Positions 10,691 through 21,091 of a stretch of 64,000 nt of DNA are shown piece after piece. The notes beneath the pieces were generated by a model. That model had not been told where the DNA came from. It was given only the letters and a program-made list of their open reading frames with translations, and ran no database searches. A program made the position numbers and the translations under genes. Position 1 is the first letter of the stretch, and every line of letters starts with the position of its first letter. This DNA is from Ectocarpus siliculosus (taxonomy: Eukaryota > Sar > Phaeophyceae > Ectocarpales > Ectocarpaceae): NCBI GenBank assembly GCA_000310025.1, contig FN649758.1:3530828-3594827 (forward strand). Direction: 5' to 3'.

Positions 10691-11355
10691 CGCGCTGATT
10701 GGTTCGTTGCTATGGATAGCTTTGTTGACTAGGCCGGATATCGCGAATGCGGTGAGGGCAGTAGCGAGGTACTGTAGTGCACCCAAGTTGATCCACTGGA
10801 AGGCTGCACTTGGCATCTTAGGATATGCAGTTAGGACTAGTTCTTTCGGGATTTCTTTTCAGAAGGGGACAATTTCAGGATTTTCTTTGATCACGTTCGC
10901 CGACGCGGATTACACCTCGCGTGCGGCGGATCGTAGGTCGGTTTCAGGGGGAGTAGTAATGTGTGCGGGGGGAGCGATAGCATGGTTTTCCAAGACTCAG
11001 AAGTGTGTGACTTTGTCCACCACGCAGGCAGAGTACGTGGCGATGGCGGACATGGGGGAAGGAGATTCTTTTTTTGAGGCAGGTTTGGCGCTTTATGTTG
11101 CCGAAGGAGTTGCGGCCATGCATTCCACTGTACGAGGATAACGAGGGTGCTATCCAGATCGCAAAACACCCGATCTCGAATTCCAACTCGAAGCACATCG
11201 ACGTGCGGCATCACTTCCTCAGACAACTGGTAGATGAGAAGGAGGTAGAGATCATTCATGTAGCGTCACAGTACCAGCATGCTGACTTCCTCACGAAGGC
11301 GCTACCTGAGAGGGATTTTGTGTTCCACAGGGACTACGTGATGAACTTAAATTGA
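10691..11355 (+). pseudogene. RT C-terminus and RNase H of copia element 1 (frameshifted)
   Basis: The homology starts at ALIGSLLW and includes RPDIANAVRAVARYC. The RNase H acidic residues are visible: FADADYTS (Asp), STTQAEYVAM (Glu) and EDNEGAIQ (Asp). Near 11,075, in a T-rich run, the frame shifts; the rest continues as QVWRFMLP through NSNSKHIDVRHHF to the final stop at 11,353-11,355. RNase H removes the RNA template during reverse transcription. Confidence 0.88.
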
Positions 11356-11884
11356 ACAGTCCCGGAGTTTTTGTGTTGTGTTTTTGTTTGTGTGATTCTT
11401 TCGATTTGAGTATATGAGGAGTTGATTTTCTATGAGTTTGAATTCAAGAATGGCCGATGGATATTATTTTTGGTATTTCTGTTTTAATGGTTGGGAATAC
11501 TTTCTATCCGATTGAGATTCTAAATGAGCAGTCCAGGAGTCTTAATTTTTTGTTTTGTTTTTTTGCGTTTGTGCGATTCTATTGAATTGCTATTTCTGAG
11601 GAGTACGTTTTCTACGATGTTGAATTCAAGGGTGACCGATGGATAATCTCTGCAGTGTTTCCGGTTTAATGTTTAGGAGTGGAGTTTCAAACCGATTATT
11701 GGAGTTCTAACGAGTTTTGTTTCCGGTTTAATGGTCATGGTATTTTGGCGAAGACGAAGCATGAGATGGATGGAATGTTATTCACTAAGCCTTGCATTCA
11801 GGTATTTGGTATAAGAGGGTATGCATGTTTAAGGTAGTTAAATGAGTCCGGGTGTAATCTTGCCAATGCAGCGAGTAGGGAGGC
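11356..11884 (+). repeat. 3' untranslated region of element 1 with imperfect direct repeats and polypurine tract
   Basis: A unit of about 170 bp starting with a GGAGT(T/C)TT..T-rich stretch occurs at about 11,357 and again at about 11,531. Both contain GAATTCAAG followed by G(A/G)CCGATGGATA. A third partial unit starts near 11,700 (TTTCCGGTTTAATGG). Just before the 3' LTR lies GCGAGTAGGGAGG, a reasonable polypurine tract for plus-strand priming. No coding capacity is seen. Confidence 0.6.
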
Positions 11885-12406
11885 TGTTGGATGTACTCAC
11901 AGCATCAACAGATTATTGCGAGCAAGAATTTCCCGAGCAGATGGAGCGGGGAGTTTGGGGGTTCAATGGTTGCTATGGATTAGATTTGGTGGTACCAACT
12001 TTATCACATATTGCAGGTTTGAGGGTATGGGTGTCTACAACGGAATTTGTGTGCGTGGCTTGTGGTTCCTCACTTCCTTTTTCTGTGTATAATCAAGTCC
12101 TTTTTCCGGTTCTCACGCCAACCCCGGCTTCCACGCCCATACTCCGGCTATCACGCCAACCCGACTTCCACGCCTTCAGGACTCCCACGTCCCTACATAT
12201 ACCTTTACATCAGGGCTACCACGCCACCCGGCTTCCACGCCACAACTATATTATACACGAGCTTCCACGCTCCACCACGTAGAAGGGCTTTCACGCCCGC
12301 GGATAGTTTCTACATTTTGACCGTTGGCAGTACCCAGCTGCTGGCACCTTTTGTTTCCCACTACGGGACCCCGCGCCGAGGCACCCACGCACAAAGCTAC
12401 TCAACA
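11885..12406 (+). repeat. 3' LTR of copia element 1
   Basis: The 522-bp copy begins TGTTGGATGTACTCAC and ends CTCAACA. It differs from the 5' LTR by a 1-bp indel and about five substitutions. It is followed by the target-site duplication GAGGG and then by the continuation of the ACD repeat. Confidence 0.93.
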
Positions 12407-13600
12407 GAGGGGACCAGCAATCTATTTGACCGAAAGCGAACATCGAAAGATCAACATCGATTTATGCATAGGAACACGGTGTCGCCTCGTTGAACATCCA
12501 AATTGATTCGAGTCGTGGGTCCAATGGGACACGACAGGTGATCATGTTAAAGGTCCCAACAATTTGCAGCATCAAATGCTATTGACGCTAAACCATATAA
12601 GGCGAGGATGCACTGTCGGGAGTCTCGATACGAATTGGTCCGGCGGAAAGCGTGTCACCTCCCGTTCGTAGTCTAGCGAGGACAAAGTCGTTTCATTCCG
12701 AAAGGCGTCTACGTCTGTCCGTCCGCGCTTGGATAGAACAAAAACAATGCGCACAAGCCAGCCGGTGGAAAAGCTGTAGTCGCTGTCCGGGGGAAATCGT
12801 TGTTGTCGTACTGTAGCATCAAGACGTTCGCATGCTTTCACGTTCATTCGCGCGTTCGGCATGGGTTTTCGTTTTGACGTGGACGTCGAACAGGTACAGG
12901 GAACAGCAGCCAAACGCTGTCTGTGTCTATCCACGATTGATTTTTCGGGACGTCGAAGAGCAACTTAACCCGCATCCGCCACGACCACCAAAAGGTAACC
13001 ACGGCGAGAACGGTGCCACGTAGACGGTACGCGTTGACATGGGCTCTATTTGATTGGTTTACTGTACGTCGTAGTATTGCAACGGGAGGCACGGGTCGAG
13101 CGAGCTGTTGGTGACAATGCAGCTCAGCTCACTGACTCACAGTCGTCGCCAATATCGGGGGAACGATGAACAGACACATGCCTCCGTAGGACATTCATTT
13201 TCTTTCACGCCATCCTGTCGAAGGAGTTCGGAGGGGAGCATTGCTGAAGCTATCCCCTGTCAACCTTGCCTTTCAATAGTTGTTTCCGTGGTAGCTTGAA
13301 TCTGAGTCGGTGGTGGTGTCGAGGGTAGTGAGGTGTGGTGGGAGGTGGGAATTGGACGAGCGCAATGGACGTTACAGAATTGACAGGTAGATGGGTTGAA
13401 CTGGCGAGTGACTCGTCGACGTCTTGTTGAACCATGTTCAACAGCCCGGAAGTTTTGTTGACAGTTTCAAGGAACATCAACAAATAGTCTACAGTTTTTG
13501 AACATCCCTGCAAGGTGCGTTTGGTCCTTCACTAGCACCACGAAGCGACATCATTTTGGCCGCCTTTATCCCTACGGCCGCATCGCCTGATCATGTTATG
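12407..13600. repeat. ACD repeat core, copy 1, D part
   Basis: This continues the target interrupted at 3451 and matches 28,610-29,800, 37,270-38,399 and 44,660-45,765. Short frames such as 12,832-13,023 recur between copies, but copy 4 has frame-breaking indels there. No gene is supported. The stretch ends where family B begins (near the TATATACTCAC motif). Confidence 0.8.
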
Positions 13601-15437
13601 TATATACTCACAGGATGGTCGTCGTGACGTGATACGTTTCTTGTTATTAGTATTGGAAAAAAAAACAAGATGGCTCGATTGTTGTATTTCTGCAGCAGTA
13701 TGTACCAGACGCCGACTGTACATAGAAGTCGTACGAGTGTCGACTTACTTGTGCTGTCACAGCATCTTCCACGCACTTCTGCCGGTGCTGGTTTGTTGAT
13801 TGGAGTCTTGTAGGTCGAGATACAGCCGTGAGATTCTCGGGTTGTGGAGGCAATAGTGAACCAGAGCAAAAAATTGCATGCATAGCTCGATTACTGCTGT
13901 GTTTTTGCTACAGCAGTATGGACTAGACGCCGAAGGACGTCCGCGTACTATGGCAACGAGCTAACTGGATGGGATACTTCCTGTCACTGCGAACCATAGT
14001 ACAATGCGATGCAAACATCCGTTCGTGTGTCGTGCGGCTGCCACATGTGTCGACGACAGGTACACGTAGAACTCTCGCCCATGTTGATACCGCACAGGAG
14101 GACCCCTCGGAGATCTTCCACATGGTGCTACAACGACAGTACATGGATGCCGTAGGAGAGTGGAGTTGTGCTGTCACGGTATCACCCACGCACTCTCCTA
14201 CCGGTGCTTGCGTCGATTGGAGTCTTGTAGGCCGAAATACAAGAGTGGGTTGGGTTCTCGGGTTGTGGAAGCAAACCTGCCTGCAGCAACAGAGAAGGCG
14301 GTGTTCTATGTCCTACGGTATCCCGCTCAACTTTTCACTTTTTTTTGCGACATACATGTGGTTGCATATTTCTTTGCCACTGCCGAAAAAGACCGCTGGA
14401 TCTTTATATATATGTTCTCCCCAAACCCAAAACAATTAGTTAAATCAAACACCCCTATATTTATAAGTTTGTTGTGCACCAAAACAAGGTTGGCCATGTA
14501 ACACAATTGCAATTTGTCCCGGACCGTTATCTGTGGATATAACACATTGTACTTTTTCATTGTACGCAGTCCATCTTTCGCATTTATTGATCATTTTACA
14601 CCGAGCGACGCAGGACGGGTAGACCTTCATCATTGTTGTTGTTGTTGTGTCTTCACATTAAAAACCGTTCCGATCTCTCTCTACCCAGCACCTTCAATGT
14701 CCTTACTTGTGGATTATACCTGTTGGAAATGGTGGGAATCCCTACATTCCGAGAGAGCCATAGGTCGTCATCCGCCCCCTTCATTTTTTGTACAAGTATG
14801 CACTTTTCTTCTTGTGAAGTTTTGACGTTGCGCTTGCCATCGCCGCTTAAGTATTTGTGTCTTCAAACCTTCTCAGCCGGCCTTCAAACCTGTTGTTGAT
14901 AAATCTCCGTGGTAACTTCTCCGCGCATGAGTCATATGCGGTTATGACCTGCGCTTTGACTTTCACGATGGGTATTCTACCTCCCCGTTTTGCATTGGTG
15001 AGTACCTGCGTTATACGGAAGGATCGTTCCACGACGAAAACGTCTCCTTTTTTTTTTTTTTTCCTTCGCACTCCTTCCTTGCCGCGGTTTTCACGCCGAC
15101 TTCGAACGTGGGGTGCAATTTCCTCTCTTCGTACCTTCCTCGTCGGCCTTCTCCATCGTTATGTACATAATGTATACCTCGATTTTTCGGCTTTTCGATT
15201 CCGATAGACAAAACTACGGACTGACATGTCCCTTTCACCCCCGACGGGACCGCGCGCTCGTCGAGTGCCGAAATTCTTCACCACTTCCTTGCCTCCGCCA
15301 ACTCCGTCCCTTCCCGCCCCAACAAGTCCTCTCCCCTTTTTCTTCTTCTTTCCTTCCTCCCGGACACTCACCACCATCCGTCCTGGATGTTGGCCCCCAG
15401 CCCCATTGGGGGGCGGGGGGCCAATCCTTAACCCTAG
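13600..15437 (+). mobile_element. Family B element, copy B1 (Helitron-like 3' end)
   Basis: It starts at or near TCACAGGATGGTCG and ends with a strong GC hairpin (15,392-15,422: GGCCCCCAGCCCC / GGGGGGCGGGGGGCC), 11 nt of spacer, and CTAG followed by T. Hairpin plus CTRR plus 3' flanking T is the classic Helitron terminus. The 5' end begins TC but is not preceded by A, so class assignment is provisional. No Rep/helicase gene is present; it would be non-autonomous. Confidence 0.5.
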
Positions 15438-16956
15438 TATATATACTCACGGGATGGTCGTCGTGACGTGATACATTTATTTCTTGTTATTAGATACTGC
15501 TGTGTTTTTGCTACAGCAGTATGGACTAGACGCCGAACGACGTGCGCGTACTACCGCAACGACCTAACTGGATGAGATACTTCCTGCCACGGCGAACCAT
15601 AGTACAGTGCGAGGCAAACATCCGTTCGTGTGTCGCGCGGCTGCCACATGTGTCGACGACAGGTACACGTAGAGCTCTCGCCATGTTGTCGTTACCGCGC
15701 AGGAGGACCCCTCGGAGATCTTCCACACGGTGCTACAACGACAGCAGCAGTACTACTGTGCATAGATGTCGTAGGAGAGTGGAGTTGTGTTGTCACGGCA
15801 TCTTCCACGCACTCTCCTACCGGTGCTTGCGTCGATTGGAGTCTTGTAGGCCGAAATACAAGAGTGGGTTGGGTTCCCGGGTTGTGGAAGCAAACCTGCC
15901 TGCAGCAACAGAGAAGGCGGTGTTCTATTGACTAGAGTATCCCGCTCAATTTTTGTTTTTTTGCGACATGTGGTTGCATATTTTGCCACTGCCGAAAAAG
16001 ACCGCTGGATCTTTACGCAGTCCACCTTTCTTTCGCATTTATTTATCATTTTACACCGAACGACGCAGGACGGGTCGACCTTCATCATCATCGTTGTTGT
16101 TGTTGTTGTTGTTGCTGTTGTTGTTGTTGTTGTCTTCACATGAAAAACCGTTCCGATCTCTCTCTAACCAGTAACTACTTCAAATGTCCGTACTTACTTG
16201 TGGATTACCTGTTGGAAATTGTGGGAATCCCTTCATTCCGAGAGAGCCACAGGTGGTCGGCATCCGGCCTTTTCATTTTGTGTATGCACTTTTCTTATAA
16301 TGCACTTTTCTTCCTGCGAAGTTTTGACGTTGCGCTTGCCATCGTCGCTGAAGTGTTTGTGGCTTCAAACCTTCCCAGCCGGCCTTCAAACTTCTTGTTG
16401 ATAAGTCTCCGTGGTAACTTCTTCGCGCATGAGTCATAGGCAGGTATGACTTGCGCTTTGACTTTCACGATGGGTATTTTACCTCCTTCTTTGTCTTGCA
16501 TTGATGAGTACCTGCGTTATACGGAAGGATCGTTCCACGACGCAAACGTCGACGTCTCTGTTTTTTTTTTGTTCCCTCCGCACTCCTTCCTTGCGGCGGT
16601 TTTCACACCGACTTCGAACGTGGGGTGAAATTTCCTCTCTTTGTACCTTCCTCGTCGGCCTCCTCCATCGTTATGTACGTAATGTATACCTCGATTTTTC
16701 GGCTTTTCGATTCCGATAGAGACAAGACTACGGACTGACATGTCCCTTTCACCCCCGACGGGACCGCGCGCTTGTCGAGTGCCCAAATTCTTCACCACTT
16801 CCTTGCCTCTCCCAACACCGTCCCTTCTTCCCGCCCCAAAAAATCTTCTCTCCCCTTCTTCTTCTTCTTTCCTTCCTCCCGGACACTCACCACCATCCGT
16901 CCTGGATGTTGGCCCCCAGCCCCATTGGGAGGCGGGGGGCCAATCCTTAACCCTAG
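15438..16956 (+). mobile_element. Family B element, copy B2
   Basis: This copy follows B1 directly, separated by T and ATATATAC, and shares its start (TCACGGGATGGTCG) and its end (hairpin 16,911-16,941, then CTAG at 16,953-16,956). A short perfect inverted repeat TACTGCTGT..ACAGCAGTA occurs near 15,494-15,520. No coding sequence is recognised. Confidence 0.5.
16092..16133 (+). repeat. (GTT)n microsatellite
   Basis: A GTT trinucleotide run interrupted by one GCT lies inside copy B2. The copy at 30,250-30,308 carries a longer version, and B1 has a short one near 14,631. Confidence 0.9.
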
Positions 16957-16966
16957 TATATATACT

Positions 16967-17397
16967 GCCGGTCGCCCCGCCGGTGGTCTAGTTGGTATCC
17001 GCGAAACCTTCTAGAGGTCAGGTCAGGGGTTCGAATCCCGGCGTAAGCGAGCTTTTCTTGCAAAGTGAGTTTTTCTCTCGCTTCTGCTCCTGGTCTAGGA
17101 ATGACACCAAGTGGCACAGGATCCTCTGCACAAGCAGGGGCTACTAGATCCTGTCCCCTGCTTTTTATCCTTCCGCGGAGAGTTACATCTTTCCGCGCCT
17201 TCTAGAAGGAACCAAGCTCTTCTATGTTCCGTCTACACATCTGAATCCTATAACACTACCCAGTACCTTCGTATGTCCGTACTGATCCAACACTCGACGC
17301 GGTCGATTCCCGTGGTCACAGGTTAACTTACCCTAAAAAGGTACACTCAAATAAACTGGCCCCGAGGGGTCCGCAAGTCAATAGAAATCAACGACAG
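16967..17397 (+). mobile_element. tRNA-headed SINE with a distinct tail
   Basis: The 431-bp insert is flanked by a perfect 7-bp duplication, ATATACT (16,960-16,966 and 17,398-17,404). It begins GCCGGTCGCC. The head has a pol III A box (TGGTCTAGTTGG) and a perfect B box (GGTTCGAATCC), followed by the same linker (GCGAGCTTTTCTTGCAAAG) as the SINEs at 22,794 and 25,906. Downstream of about 17,090 the sequence is unrelated to those SINEs, and there is no poly(A). It appears to be a subfamily with an exchanged body. Confidence 0.72.
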
Positions 17398-17404
17398 ATA
17401 TACT

Positions 17405-18145
17405 TGAAGATTATCTGTTGGAAATTGTGGGAATATAATCCCTTCATTCCGAGTGAGCCATAGGTCGGCATCCGGCCTTTTCTTTTTTGTATGCACTTTT
17501 CTTCTTGTAAAGGTTTGACGTTGCGCTTGCCATCGTGTCTTCAAACCTTCTCAGCCGGCCTTCAAACTTCTTGTTGATAAGTCTCCGTGGTAACTTCTCC
17601 GCGCACGAGTCATATGCGGTTATGACCTGCGCTTTGACTTTCACGATGGGTATTTTACCTCCCCGTCTTGCATTTGGTGAGTACCTGCGTTATACGGAAG
17701 GATCGTTCCACGACGCAAACGTCGACGTCTCCTTTTTGTTTTTTTTCCTTCGCACTCCTTCCTTGCGGCGGTATTCACACCGGCTCCGAACTTCGAACGA
17801 ACGTGGGGTGCAATTTCCTCTCTTCGTACCTTCCTCGTCGGCCTCCTCCATCGTTATGTACATAATGAATACTACCTAGATTTTTCGGCTTTTCGATTCC
17901 GATAGACAAAACTACGGACTGACATGTATGTCCCTTTCACCCCCGACGGGACCGCGCGCTTGTCGAGTGCCCAAATTCTTCACCACTTCCTTGCCTCTCC
18001 CAACACCGTCCCTTCTTCCCGCCCCTACCAATCCTCTCCCCTTCTTCTTCTTCTTCTTCCCTTCCTCCCGGATACTCACCACCATCCGTCCTGGAAGTTG
18101 GCCCCCAGCCCCATTGGGGGGCGGGGGGCCAATCCTTAACCCTAG
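17405..18145 (+). mobile_element. Family B element, copy B3 (5'-truncated)
   Basis: It matches the second half of B1, B2 and B4 from GATTA(C)CTGTTGG onward and ends with the hairpin (18,100-18,130) and CTAG/T at 18,142-18,146. The 5' part is missing; the SINE lies at the truncation point. The following base begins block A. Confidence 0.55.
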
Positions 18146-21091
18146 TTCATACCATTACACAACAATATTTGTAATGACATCATGGTGGCTCGTCCGACCA
18201 TGATACTGCCCGTGATGCTGTAGTGAAACAAGGAACCACTGGATCATGACCAAGCAAAACCCTTCCAATTCGCTCTCTCATGCAAGATTACAGTTTCATT
18301 GTTGTGAAAACCGTAGGCATACTTTACAAGGCAACACAGTAAGTTGTGCATTGGCTCACCTCGTGGGCTCTTGCTGAATGGGTTCGCCGTCCATATTCCG
18401 CAGCTGCTGATATGCCTTCCAGAGTGTCCCCCTCGGGCTGTTTGTCGGTCGAACCGACTCCTGCTTGAGGCGAGCCACAGCGGTTTTGGTCCAACTTTGC
18501 CCAAGCCGCAGGAAAACCGAAAACAATCGAATCGCGCAAGAACAGCAGCAGCGACAAGAAATACAACAATGGGGGTTAGCAAGCAGCATGAATAATTGCA
18601 GCTTGCTAAGTGGGCACCCACCGAACCATTTCAAGGTGCGTTGTGAAAGAGAATCTTGTTGAGTACTGTACAAACAAACTCTGTTGACCGTGGTCGAGCT
18701 AGCCCCCCTGAACTGAAGTGGAACCTAAAGGCCGTCGCAGAAGAAGAGGGCTATTTCTCGGCTAGCAGTTGCCGTGATGAGTGGAATACGGAATCAATGG
18801 GTAGTTCTGGGATTGTCATCGGTGCGGGTGGCAGAAAGTAACGCGTGATTCGGTGCTTCGGTTTTCATTCGCCTATGGTTCCCTCGGGTTGGCTATATCA
18901 CATTCATCCGAAGATTGAGTATTCGTTCGGAGGTGTGATGCAGTCTCACCGCAGGAAGAATCGGTCGTTCGAACCACCAGGATCAATTTGCTATTGTCCG
19001 CCACCCAACCACAGTCGTATGCATCATAATAATTCTTCTTTTGGGATTGCATTTCATCGCATTGTTGAACGAATGTTAGCTTGGCAAAAGACGGACATTT
19101 GATGCAAACAAATTTACAGGTATTTCATGCGGGCAAAATATTCCAGCATCATCGTACAGTTTCATTTCATCAGATCGCATTTCACTGAATGAAGTCGTTA
19201 GAAGGCATTTTCGTTCAGCAAAAGACGGGCATTGCATGCAGGCAAATTTCACAGTTCGTATGACCATGGTTTGGTCGTCAAGGCATTTCATATGGTCAAA
19301 GAGAAAGATTATGATGCACAGAGCTGTGGCCTACATCGATGTTGCTTCCGTAAACCACGTCTATCTCGCAAGAGTATCCCTATTCCTTTTGAGGAACACC
19401 CGCTGCGAATGCTGGGGACCTATAAGTTTTTATGTTGAACATACAGTACCCCCATGCGCAACGGGCTCTTGATGGGCCATACTCTCTCGCTGTGGTCGTG
19501 AAGGTAAGACGGTCATGAACTCCAGAGCGTCTACCTTCAACACTACACTGGGTCTGGAAAAGAGGTGCAACCTCATGGCCAGATGCACGTGTACTGTAGT
19601 TCATGGCTATCCATGGCTGACTATGTGACTACACTAGGGAACACTCATTCGCCGTTTCGTTCCCGGTTTGTGCCAAACGATTTTGGGCGTGCTTTGCCTC
19701 CGATGAAGACTCGTACAGTGTACTGAAAACGTGTGGGAGACAGTGAAACGAGGCCAACAGTTATGTCGTGTACCTTCATGTTCATGTGCAACGATATAGG
19801 AGTTTTGAGAGTCCGACGTCAAGGGGAGAGCAATTTCCTCGAGGAGAAAGTTCATATCCCGACATAATTCACTCGGCCACGTATAGGGTGTAACACTGTG
19901 CTGCCTGGGGCAATCGATCATTTTCGTCCCCTTATCCATTTCTTCCATCGCCCATGAATACACATCTGCCGATGCAATCACTGGAGGGTATAATCCACAT
20001 CCATCATGCGTCCACCCATTTGATCGATTTCAGTTCTCTCCAAGATACAGATGCCCCTCTAGAGTCAGCATAGCAGTGTATTCCAACGTTCTCGAGTCAA
20101 CTAGAGTCATAAACACCTCTGACCATTGCGAACGTGTTTCAGGCACGCTGCCTGCATTCCAGATATCTTCAATTCGGGATTCTGACGTGTTCCTCCTCTA
20201 CCGAAACTCGTCGCGACCCTCCACGACTCTGCTCTGCCTATACCATATTCTCCACGATGACAATACGGCGTACCTATGTTTCGAAGCAGACCAACCCTGT
20301 TCTTTAGAGCAGTATTATTACGTGTGAAAGACCCACCTGACGGTTAACCTATCACCGATGGCGTGCATGTCCGCCCGCAGTTCCTTCTGGCGATTGCCGT
20401 TGTTGGCCTCGACCCCGGCGACCGACATCTGTGCGGGATCGGAGTTGGAGTTATTGGCATCGACCGCGAATCTCCTGGTGGGCGTTCAGTCGATCACGCG
20501 AGAGGAGGCAATGTATCGTGGCGACATGATCATTGAACAGGTCGTGCGGGTCCATTCGAATTCCAACTCTCATATTCCATTTGACAGTATGCCTCACCTC
20601 ACTTCATTTTGTCCAGTAGTTCGGGTAAAACTCATGGGGAACATATTCTTGATTTCTACGGTATTATAACGCTGAGGAATGCACCTCGTCACCTTCTTCT
20701 GCTGTTTATCAATATCACGAGCAACACCCCCATTCCTCACCAGTATGCCGTGGTCCACCGGGATGCAAGACCTTCGCTCGCATCGAGAGCGCAGGCCGCT
20801 CTGTAGTAGTCTCCGCTTCATGGCCAGACTGGGTGGTCAAAAGTGAGCAGGGTTGAGGGGGTGGGTGAAGAAGCTTTCTCCAACCTACTGTAGGGCCGTC
20901 CTTGGTAAACCAAGGCACACAACGCAATGAAACAGACTACTGGATACTTTCTGGCGGATTTGGTTTCCGTGGGCGACTTCATGTTGCCTGCGGCCTAAAA
21001 AGCAGGGTGTGTTAATACGAATCCTAAAATATACGGCACAGCAGCAGGATTCAAACGAAGCTTAATGTGTAGACTATGCTAGCTCTCGTAC
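18146..21091. repeat. Block A, first of three tandem copies
   Basis: Block A begins with TTCATACCATTACACAACAATATTTG immediately after the B3 terminus. The same start is found at 31,134 and, without a preceding B element, near 40,292. The copy ends near CTCGTAC at 21,091, where it joins an internal A position (AGTTGTGCATTGG) instead of entering block C, so this is a tandem duplication junction. It has no SINE at the site used in the next two copies. No gene is supported. Confidence 0.85.

Larger units (their letters stand above)
3452..12406 (+). mobile_element. Ty1/copia LTR retrotransposon, element 1 (young insertion, scrambled interior)
   Basis: The element is bounded by two LTRs that begin TGTTGG and end CAACA, and is flanked by the 5-bp duplication GAGGG (3447-3451 and 12,407-12,411). 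The uninterrupted target is visible at about 28,600, where GAGAGGGGACC continues without an insert, so the boundaries are exact. The LTRs differ at only about half a dozen positions over 522 bp, so insertion is recent. The coding order is nevertheless abnormal: Gag-protease, integrase N-terminus, inverted linker, RT, integrase core, assembly gap, linker, RNase H. Several stops and frameshifts make the element non-autonomous as assembled. Some of the disorder may be assembly error around GC-rich repeats. Confidence 0.93.
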
